Assembly (NCBI GenBank): GCA_009767595.1
Contig: VSDK01003825.1
Coordinates: 72,869 to 136,868, forward strand
DNA: 64,000 nucleotides
Direction: 5' to 3'
DNA from: Symbiodinium kawagutii
Taxonomy: Eukaryota; Sar; Dinophyceae; Suessiales; Symbiodiniaceae
The notes under the pieces were generated by a model, which was not told the origin of the DNA, searched no databases, and was given only the letters and a program-made list of their open reading frames with translations. Of the stretch, positions 57,374-64,000 are shown piece after piece (within the stretch, counting starts at the first letter, position 1; every line of letters starts with the position of its first letter). The position numbers and the translations under genes are program-made.

Positions 57374-58393
57374 CTACATGGCAACGCCGGGAAAGGAGAG
57401 GTGAGTCTTGGCCCAGCGCAAGCGACGCTGTGAGGGACCGGAGAATTGCAGCAACGAAGATTGCTGAAGCGCCTCATCCAAGTATATTCTTGCGGTACGT
57501 TGCTGGGTCCATCTACCCCGCACCAACAGTTGGTCAAAGGTGGCACCGCGCCTGAATGCGCTTGTAGCGCCGCCTCGTCGAAGGCTATACGGTTGGATAT
57601 AGAAATCCTCTAACTGTAAAAAGCTGACGGCCCGGTGCCACAAAGTACGAAAACGTTGGGCAGAAAGAGGGATGAGGCGATCATTTGGCTGCAAGCCGCG
57701 ACATAAAAATTGCAAGGCCACGACCGCAGTGCGGTCCCAGGCCAAAAGACGTTCAGAGTGAAACTGGTGACCTGAAGATTTTGTCTGTAAAAGCTGCAAA
57801 GAAGCTCCTTTACCGAAAAACTCAACTTGACTGCGTCGAAGTTGAAAAAGCTCCCCTGTACGCAAGAAAAAGTCGAAGGCCACCACAATGCCTGCTGCTA
57901 ACTGGGGTTCGTTCCAGCAGCAAAACAAGCCTGCAAAGGCGAGAGTGGACTGAGCATCCAGAGGCACTGCTCTGGTTGGAAGCTCATGCTTCGACCATGC
58001 CTTCATTAACCGCCAGGCCAAGGGGAGCTGATGACGAAGCGACGGCAGCATGTACTGTAAAGCTGCCAGCATATAGGAGCCTTCTGATCTTCCATACCCA
58101 TCCGCCCAGAGGGCCTCCAGGTACTGGGAAGCTGCAGCGTCAAAGTCAAAAGATGAATTCAGGGACAACTCATTTGAAGATGCCCAATCGTGAAACTCAT
58201 TAAAATGTGCATGGTATTTTGAAAGAGTGCCCGGCTTTACCACCAGATCCTGAAGTCGTCCTAATGTCTGTCTCTCTCCCCTGCGCTGCTGCTTACTGAT
58301 TTTTCCGATCGGCATCAAAAATGCGAGAAGCCTCATCTGCTGGGTTGTCTGCTGTATCAACCCAGCACAGCAGCAAGTACAAGTTGAGCGCAC
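57374..58393 (-). CDS. DIRS tyrosine recombinase
   Basis: 339 residues, the element's third ORF; its start overlaps the end of pol by 101 nt in another frame. It would integrate the circular DNA intermediate by site-specific recombination. Visible catalytic positions are Arg178 in FLRTGELFQL, a likely Lys204 in TKSS, Arg273 in YSLRRGGATS (Ser in place of the usual His of HxxR), Trp295 in GRW and the nucleophile Tyr304 in RIYLDE. The length and spacing suit a DIRS/Ngaro-type recombinase. The first 40 residues are Cys- and Gln-rich and may not be translated if a downstream start or frameshift is used. It ends 26 nt before repeat B1. Confidence 0.88.
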   Translation of the reverse strand: MRSTCTCCCAGLIQQTTQQMRLLAFLMPIGKISKQQRRGERQTLGRLQDLVVKPGTLSKYHAHFNEFHDWASSNELSLNSSFDFDAAASQYLEALWADGYGRSEGSYMLAALQYMLPSLRHQLPLAWRLMKAWSKHELPTRAVPLDAQSTLAFAGLFCCWNEPQLAAGIVVAFDFFLRTGELFQLRRSQVEFFGKGASLQLLQTKSSGHQFHSERLLAWDRTAVVALQFLCRGLQPNDRLIPLSAQRFRTLWHRAVSFLQLEDFYIQPYSLRRGGATSAFRRGATFDQLLVRGRWTQQRTARIYLDEALQQSSLLQFSGPSQRRLRWAKTHLSFPGVAM

Positions 58394-61300
58394 AGCAGAG
58401 AGCAGCTAGACGACGTAATACCATGTTGATTTGTCGGGAGGAACTCCTCCCTTTTGCCACCACTGCGATGACTGCTTGACTGTCGCACAGCAACATTGTG
58501 CGAAAAGAATGAAAACGTGCACGGCGAGCACGCCATTGGATGGCATGCACCAAAGTCTTGAGTTCGAGGAGATTGATGTGGGACACGTGCCGCCAACGAA
58601 AGGCCCGGCAGTGCTTCCACTCCCATTTTCCCGGATCAATTGAACTGCGGGCACAATTGCCTGGCTTGAAGATCACATCAGCATCGAGGCGGATGTCCGA
58701 TCCCCTGTGCTCCACCCGCCTGAGAAAGTAGGAAACCAGCTTGGACATAAGTTGCTGATGAACCAACTGCTCATCTCCATCTGGCTGGTGCGTGTCCAGC
58801 AGCAGAAGCTCCTCATCAAGCTCCTTGCCACCAAGAGATGAAGGCACCCCTGGCGACCCACTGGACTTGCTTTGCGAGGGAGCTCGAGGTTCAGGTGCGC
58901 CCAACTCATGTTCCGAAACCAGACTGACCAGGAGTTCGTTTGGGCCTTTCACTTCTGGGAGGAATTTCATATTGAACAAGATGGCACCCAAAAGGGCCGC
59001 CACCGTTGTAGTGTGAAAGCTGTTGCCCAATGCAGCCTGCCTGATATCTTCCTCCTCTTCTTTGGAGGTGTTTTTGAAAAGCTCCCTGTCGAGCTTCTTT
59101 GTATGATTGGCCGGGAAGCCCATCAACAGTTCTCGTGAAAACGCTGGGACCTTGACCAACCTCTCGTTTTCATCCAGCAGTAAGTATTTTTCTTCATACA
59201 CATATGGTGGAAATCGGAACTGGTCGTCCCGCCAGCGATGTTTTGCTGCCACGCTCGCATCCTTTAACCCTGCTGGGTCTATTGGAGGGCGAGTTCGCTT
59301 GATCGGCCTTGTAAACGTTGGCAGGCGCAGCTTTGGATCATCCAGGAAGGTCATTCCAGGAGGGAGCCACAAAGCGTTTGGCTCAATGTCACCCTTCATG
59401 GTGATCTTGGTCATCAGCCCAAAGGTGTCAAGCTCCAGCCACGGCATGGCAGGGACAGGCTCTGATGTCCAGTAGAACCTCGGCCGACGTACACGACTGA
59501 CGTCCCCACTTTGGGCCAGGTGAGGGCGCCAACCCAAGCGCTCTGTGATTTCATCTCGGTCTTGATCATCCATCACAACATTCTCCAGGAATCCAAGGAA
59601 TTGGATGTTCCGTTCAGCACACAATGCCTGCAGGTCATCCAACCGGTCAGCCATGTCATAGAACAACTGCGACCGTTCATCCTTGAAATGCTGGCGCTGG
59701 GTGGAGAGAAGCGAGAATCCCTGGCATGGACTCCCGCCTCCCGCAACCACAAGTCGCGGGCCCTCCACCTTGTCCAGCTCCCGGGCAAAGTCAGCCTTGG
59801 TCAACTTCTGAACGTCAGGATATTCTGACCCACCTGCCCAAGTGCGCCTGATGCACCTCCGGGCCTGGCGGTCTTTTTCAATCACCACATGATGTTCCCA
59901 CTTGAGTCCGGCTCTCTCCAAGGAACGCAACAAGCCTCCGATGCCGGCGAAAAAGTCGAACACAATGACACCAGTTCGACCCGAATCCTCCCGTTCCTGA
60001 GAACGTTCCGCGAGTTCTCGGCCAATTCGGGTAAGACGCTTGGCCATCACGAAGCCACCTCCTGACTCAGAGGCATCTGAGGCCATCACAAACGGATCCA
60101 CCTCTGCCCTCCAGTCCGTGAACCTGAGCGGGGCCAAACACAAGCTGGCCACAATCTCCGTGCAAGCTGCTGCATTGAGATAAGGCTCTGGGTCCTCACA
60201 GGCAATCAACCTCCAGATCTCATCATAGATCGAGAAGAGAGGACGCCTGAACTGAAGGCAGTGAACCTCTTTGCCAGCAAACACCTGGAGGGTTTTCCTG
60301 GTAACTTGAGCTTGGCTGATAATCCAGAATCCCAAACTGAGTGACTCCAGCAGGCGTTTCACTGTCACCCCGATTCGCCCTTCACGGCCATCGAGGAATG
60401 CCCCAAGCCTTTCAGCCGCAGCACACTCTTCCAAGGACTTCGTGAGGTTGTAGGGTATGCCCCAAAACTGATAAGCTCTTCGTAGAGCCTCTTGTTCGGC
60501 CGCAGGTTGGCCACTGACAACCTCTTGAACCTTGGCATCCATCTTCTTCAAAAAGGTGGAGTCATCCAAGTACAATGACCATGCCGGCGTGCCTTCTTCC
60601 AGCAGCGGCCATTCACGGTCCTTTCGAATTTCCAAGGCCGGTGGCAAACCAGCACCAGACAGGGGATCCCACAAGGCCATCCTCCTGTGCACGTGCTGCA
60701 TGATTCCAACGCTGCTGTTGAAACCCATTGGTAGCACAGCCGCCGACAAGTGGGTCGTTCCATCCTGGTCCACCCCTAGGGCCCTCCAGGAAACCTGCTT
60801 TTCAAAGGCTAGGTATGGTCGCCAGGCCTCTGGAAGGCTAAACAGGTAGAACGATGACACCAAATCATCTCCACTGATGCTGATCACGTGGTTGTCTTCC
60901 AGCACCACCGTGGTGAACGACGAAGCCCCAGCCAGGGTCCCAATGTCAGCAGCAATGGTCTTGAGAATAGCATTTGACGCTCTCAAGTCCATGATCAGTC
61001 GCTGGTGCGTGCGGCCATCAGGAAGCTGCTTGTTTGCCTTTTCCACTGCAAACAGCCCATTCAACACAAACTTCCCTCTGAGGTTGGCCACCACATTGGT
61101 TGGAGCGAGAATCCCCCGGTCCTCCAATGATTTTGCCAGTGACTCCCATTCCCCGTCAGCAACCCTAACCTTAGGTTCTGGGATGTAATCTGGCAAATCC
61201 TCCATTGGCAAGACACACCCCGCAGGGTCCTCCAACATGGACTTGATATTCCCCTCACAGAGGTCAATCAAGTTCACTGACGCACCACAACCTTCAGGCG

Positions 61301-62618
61301 GAAGGCTAGGGACTATGCGATCCAACTCCAACTTCTCAGCTTTAGCCACAACTTCACCTCGGTACGAAATCCTGGCTTCATCAACGGTCACATTCCAATC
61401 AGCGGAGGGAGACCTCGGAACACCACCTGAAGTAGCCCCGTCTTTGCTATCAATAACATAGGTCGCTGCCCGCTTCAATCTCTCCAAAGCCATTTCTTGG
61501 GCCTTTGAAACTCGTGGCCCAGGCATGCGGGTCCCTCGTCTGAGGCCACCCCATAGACAATTCAAGGCGACCACCATGCAGTAGACCAAGCAGTCGATCC
61601 CCACTTTTCTGTGAGCGTTGCGGACAGCTCCACCACTAGCCCCTGCCTTTTTCACCTTAAAATCACCATGGGAGATAATCTGGTCAACTGTCTCTGCGAC
61701 ATCTTCTGGAACAGGGAGCGGCAAAACATCCTTCCAGGCCTGTGCCGTCCCTTGTGAGGAAGCGAAGCTTTCGACCAGTCTCTTGCTGTGATCTCCCAAA
61801 ACTCCCGGGCAGTGGTGGACCAACTTCACAAGCTGAACCGAAATCTGTGACAGGCTCTTGTTCGCCACGTCTATCTTCCAGACGTTGTAGGCAAACCGCC
61901 TCACTTCTTCCCAGTCCATTTCCGCCCTTTCCATCGGCGACGACCCTTCCCCTTCGAAGGACTCGGGTCTCTCACTGGAGCTCCACTCGCTGCCGGCTTC
62001 TGAGGAGCACCTGCTCGCATCAGTTCCACTCCTCGAGCCCTGGCTGGACGATCGGCTGCTGGCCGGCCTTCTGCTCCCGGACTGGGACTGCGAAGCACTT
62101 GGCGAGCGGGAATCACCTTGGGGTCTTCGGCGAAACTCACCCTTGGTGCTGCCGCCTTCGCGGGAGTCGGCGTCACGGGCCCTTTCTCGGACCCGCCGCC
62201 CAGTCCCTATTTCGGTGCCCCTTTCTGTAACCTTTGCTTCAGCTTTTGAGCTCTGAGCTCTGCCTTTGCCGCGGCCGTCATCTCTGCGCTCGTGGACAAA
62301 GACGGTTGCACTGGGATCAGCTCCTGGTGTCTGCTGAGAGCCCAGTTTCCGTCGGCCGCTAGGGATCCTTCCACTGCTTTGAACCGCTGTATCAGCAGAT
62401 CTCCGCAGCGCCCCAGTTCGCCTCCTAACAGGAGATCGACTGCGGTGCCCAGCGTCACCAACTCGCGCTGAGCCCTCATCCCCGCCTTTGGGTACTGGGG
62501 CAGGAGCACCTGATGAAGATACCCCAGAACTCTCCCTTGGGTTGGATCCTCCTGGTCCGCCTCGCCCCGGGCAGCGAGATACTTCTGCATCTCTTTGAGG
62601 GCTGACCGCAGTAGGCAC
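58293..62618 (-). CDS. DIRS pol: reverse transcriptase / RNase H with inserted cytosine-C5 DNA methyltransferase
   Basis: 1441 residues. 1-230 is Arg/Ser-rich and low complexity, partly overlapping gag. Reverse transcriptase spans about 500-740: RLIMDLRASNA (540-550), SGDDLVSSFYLF (D584/D585), LPMGFNSSVGIMQHVHRR, and YLDD (693-696). RNase H starts at MASDASESGGG (D848), is interrupted, and resumes with INLLELKTL (E1352), LLCDSQAV (D1379) and DTADNPADEASR (D1428). The interruption, about 885-1215, is a complete cytosine-C5 methyltransferase: motif I DFFAGIGG (888-895), motif IV GSPCQGFS with catalytic Cys965, motif VI LENV (1011-1014), motif VIII RRPRFYW, motif IX RELLMGFP and motif X ALGNSF. 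Retrotransposon-borne cytosine methyltransferases are known from dinoflagellates; the placement inside RNase H is what I see here. Self-methylation or host-genome methylation is inference. Confidence 0.92.
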   Translation of the reverse strand: MPTAVSPQRDAEVSRCPGRGGPGGSNPRESSGVSSSGAPAPVPKGGDEGSARVGDAGHRSRSPVRRRTGALRRSADTAVQSSGRIPSGRRKLGSQQTPGADPSATVFVHERRDDGRGKGRAQSSKAEAKVTERGTEIGTGRRVRERARDADSREGGSTKGEFRRRPQGDSRSPSASQSQSGSRRPASSRSSSQGSRSGTDASRCSSEAGSEWSSSERPESFEGEGSSPMERAEMDWEEVRRFAYNVWKIDVANKSLSQISVQLVKLVHHCPGVLGDHSKRLVESFASSQGTAQAWKDVLPLPVPEDVAETVDQIISHGDFKVKKAGASGGAVRNAHRKVGIDCLVYCMVVALNCLWGGLRRGTRMPGPRVSKAQEMALERLKRAATYVIDSKDGATSGGVPRSPSADWNVTVDEARISYRGEVVAKAEKLELDRIVPSLPPEGCGASVNLIDLCEGNIKSMLEDPAGCVLPMEDLPDYIPEPKVRVADGEWESLAKSLEDRGILAPTNVVANLRGKFVLNGLFAVEKANKQLPDGRTHQRLIMDLRASNAILKTIAADIGTLAGASSFTTVVLEDNHVISISGDDLVSSFYLFSLPEAWRPYLAFEKQVSWRALGVDQDGTTHLSAAVLPMGFNSSVGIMQHVHRRMALWDPLSGAGLPPALEIRKDREWPLLEEGTPAWSLYLDDSTFLKKMDAKVQEVVSGQPAAEQEALRRAYQFWGIPYNLTKSLEECAAAERLGAFLDGREGRIGVTVKRLLESLSLGFWIISQAQVTRKTLQVFAGKEVHCLQFRRPLFSIYDEIWRLIACEDPEPYLNAAACTEIVASLCLAPLRFTDWRAEVDPFVMASDASESGGGFVMAKRLTRIGRELAERSQEREDSGRTGVIVFDFFAGIGGLLRSLERAGLKWEHHVVIEKDRQARRCIRRTWAGGSEYPDVQKLTKADFARELDKVEGPRLVVAGGGSPCQGFSLLSTQRQHFKDERSQLFYDMADRLDDLQALCAERNIQFLGFLENVVMDDQDRDEITERLGWRPHLAQSGDVSRVRRPRFYWTSEPVPAMPWLELDTFGLMTKITMKGDIEPNALWLPPGMTFLDDPKLRLPTFTRPIKRTRPPIDPAGLKDASVAAKHRWRDDQFRFPPYVYEEKYLLLDENERLVKVPAFSRELLMGFPANHTKKLDRELFKNTSKEEEEDIRQAALGNSFHTTTVAALLGAILFNMKFLPEVKGPNELLVSLVSEHELGAPEPRAPSQSKSSGSPGVPSSLGGKELDEELLLLDTHQPDGDEQLVHQQLMSKLVSYFLRRVEHRGSDIRLDADVIFKPGNCARSSIDPGKWEWKHCRAFRWRHVSHINLLELKTLVHAIQWRARRARFHSFRTMLLCDSQAVIAVVAKGRSSSRQINMVLRRLAALCCALNLYLLLCWVDTADNPADEASRIFDADRKNQ

Positions 62619-63655
62619 CCCGGATTGCGCCGTGACAGCGCTATCAGGTCTACCTCCCGAGACGAGGCGTCGCGAAAATCCTGAGGGGTCTCAGAGCTGA
62701 CCTCATCCTCATCGCGACTGTCATCATCACCCAACCTCTGGGATTTCTTCTTACGGAGCGCCTCCCCTGAAAGGGCCTCGCTTTTCCGCTTGTGATCCTT
62801 CTTCTTCTTGTCTTGTCCTTTTGCTTTGTCCAAGAGGACCTCACCGAAGTCCTTCTTTTTCGGAGTGGCCTTTGCTTTCGATTCCCCAGGAACCTTTCCA
62901 GCTTTGGCCACTTGAGCTGCCGCCAACAGCCTGTCAACGTCATCATCAGGCTCCTCGACGTCGATCTCTGCTGGTTCAGCCAGCGCCGCATCCAGGCCAG
63001 TAGAGGCGAGCCTTCCTCCCGGCATGCCCGCTTTGGGCCCAGCCGTCGGCGGAGCAGCAGCTGGCGCGGCAGGATCCGGCACCGTGGGGCGAGCTGGGCT
63101 CACCGCAAAGTACTGGTTCAGAACCTTTGACAACTCGGCCAAGCCAACCTCGGTGGCATAGCTCACTCCCACAAGGAGTCTGGGGCTAACACGCCGCCAC
63201 TTTGCCAGGTGAATGTATTCCACCCCTGCTGCCCCTCTGGACCTGCAGGCTCTCCTGGCATTCTCACACACATGGTATGTTGTGGTAGCCGCCTGCAGTT
63301 CGTGCTGCCCATACCACTCATAGTACTCATCTGATGCAATCAGGTGAGTCGCCCGGAACTCCAAACGAGCCTCCGAGATCCACCCTTCGAACCTGATCAC
63401 AGACAGCCCCTGGGGCCTGCCTCGATTGTCGTAACAGTGGTACTCCAGTAGTAGTCCTGGAGCGAAGTACTTCAAGGCCGTTCCACGGCAGGCCAACCCG
63501 TCAGATGACGCATCCATCCAACAGTCATCACCCACCTCAAGGCCACCATTTGCCAAGGCACTGAACTGCCCCGTGGAGCCCCCAGCATCCAAGAAGGTCT
63601 GCTTGAGTTCCTCCACCTTTTGCAGTCCAGCTGCCACAGTTGCGCGAGCTGCCAT
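62207..63655 (-). CDS. DIRS gag-like ORF1
   Basis: 482 residues starting ATGGCAGCTCGC, 61 nt inside repeat A1. Residues 1-190 look globular (FEGWISEARLEFRATHLIAS, YEWYGQHELQAATTTYHV). 190-330 is Pro/Ala-rich, then acidic (DVEEPDDDVDRLLAAAQ), then strongly basic (KKKDFGE, DKKKKDHKRKSEAL). 330-450 looks helical. It probably binds element RNA or DNA as the structural protein. No zinc knuckle is seen. Its last 412 nt overlap the start of the pol ORF in another frame, so pol may be made by frameshifting or by internal initiation. Confidence 0.85.
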   Translation of the reverse strand: MAARATVAAGLQKVEELKQTFLDAGGSTGQFSALANGGLEVGDDCWMDASSDGLACRGTALKYFAPGLLLEYHCYDNRGRPQGLSVIRFEGWISEARLEFRATHLIASDEYYEWYGQHELQAATTTYHVCENARRACRSRGAAGVEYIHLAKWRRVSPRLLVGVSYATEVGLAELSKVLNQYFAVSPARPTVPDPAAPAAAPPTAGPKAGMPGGRLASTGLDAALAEPAEIDVEEPDDDVDRLLAAAQVAKAGKVPGESKAKATPKKKDFGEVLLDKAKGQDKKKKDHKRKSEALSGEALRKKKSQRLGDDDSRDEDEVSSETPQDFRDASSREVDLIALSRRNPGCLLRSALKEMQKYLAARGEADQEDPTQGRVLGYLHQVLLPQYPKAGMRAQRELVTLGTAVDLLLGGELGRCGDLLIQRFKAVEGSLAADGNWALSRHQELIPVQPSLSTSAEMTAAAKAELRAQKLKQRLQKGAPK

Positions 63656-63715
63656 TTTGGCCCGCCCACGAAGTGAATGGGGCTTCCTCCGAAGAGGCCT
63701 GCCCCCAACCCTTGA

Positions 63716-63779
63716 TCCAAATCAGCTGCATCGGCAAGCATGCTCAACGTGTATGCCTATGGAACACCAAAGATACATA
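63716..63779 (-). repeat. DIRS split repeat A1 (64 bp), element 5' end
   Basis: Same sequence as 57,136-57,199, ending AAAGATACATA; unrelated AT-rich DNA (TATACAGCTATATTG) follows. Confidence 0.9.
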
Positions 63780-64000
63780 TACAGCTATATTGATATTATG
63801 TAAAATATGCATATACATGTAATATGATGACACATACGTACAAGATGTTGAAGTACTTGTAACCATCCAAATTGCCAGAACAGCACGCTCATAGTCCGTG
63901 GATCAGCTGGTTCACAGCTACAAACACATCATGATGCCAGCTATGACCGTTGAGTGGAGGCGTTGTTGAGCCATGGCCTGAGAAAATGGCACCGCCACCA
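63780..64000. other. Sequence upstream of the DIRS element
   Basis: Presumed host intron. A short run after CTCAG near 63,980 on the minus strand resembles an exon start, but has no module pattern. Nothing firm is seen. Confidence 0.4.

Larger units (their letters stand above)
56970..63779 (-). mobile_element. DIRS-type tyrosine-recombinase retrotransposon with DNA methyltransferase
   Basis: Minus-strand element with gag, pol and tyrosine recombinase ORFs bracketed by split direct repeats in the order A1 - ORFs - B1 - A2 - B2, as in the PAT/DIRS group. All three ORFs are intact and the repeat copies look identical, so it is young and may be active. It lies upstream of the first array exon seen and in the same orientation as that gene. 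Confidence 0.92.

Noticed and set aside
63645..63665. CCATTTTGGCCCG, resembling part of the dinoflagellate spliced leader
   Set aside because: Only a short match, and it is the complement of the gag start codon region; not a relic leader.
63940..63985. Possible exon start CTCAG|GCCATGGCT on the minus strand
   Set aside because: No module pattern and no phase-compatible donor before the sequence turns AT-rich.

Overview
The window looks like nuclear DNA of a dinoflagellate, most probably a Symbiodiniaceae-type genome. The reasons are: splice donors that are mostly GC or GA rather than GT with acceptors that are always AG|G; very long low-complexity introns; a DIRS-type retrotransposon carrying a cytosine-C5 DNA methyltransferase; a LINE with an NPGP motif in front of its endonuclease; and a ubiquitin-like/RCC1-repeat protein. 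The species call is inference; no rRNA, tRNA or organelle sequence is visible.

Layout. 1-7498 (+): a LINE with a gag-like ORF1 (interrupted by a 19-N gap) and a 2011-codon ORF2 with hydrophobic leader, NPGP motif, APE-type endonuclease, reverse transcriptase, CCHC knuckle and RNase H. 8526-9866 (-): an uninterrupted ORF with a ubiquitin-like head and nine 41-residue RCC1-like repeats. 10,354-56,756 (-): about 46 kb in which I find 36 tiny exons that fall into eight homologous classes (A-H). 56,970-63,779 (-): a 6.8 kb DIRS retrotransposon with intact split direct repeats, gag, RT/RNase H/methyltransferase and tyrosine recombinase, lying just upstream of the first exon seen.

The main discovery is the exon array. 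Eight exon classes with near-fixed lengths (B 77, A 95, D 45, E 72, G 51, H 45, C 85, F 40 nt) recur in the same order in seven successive units on the minus strand. Their reading phases interlock (B 2>1, A 1>0, D/E/G/H 0>0, C 0>1, F 1>2), so a full unit is 510 nt = 170 codons, and every length variant differs by a multiple of three. The encoded modules look alpha-helical or coiled-coil. I do not recognise the protein family. About 2.2 kb of exon is spread over 46 kb. The introns hold short inverted-repeat elements (three families, several with 4-5 bp target duplications), microsatellites and degenerate ATGGTT/ACCATC arrays.

The remaining sequence is introns and spacers without recognisable genes. 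Three N gaps (432-450, 15,409-15,418, 25,570-26,510) limit what can be said. Nearly all other open frames are shadows or translations of simple repeats.
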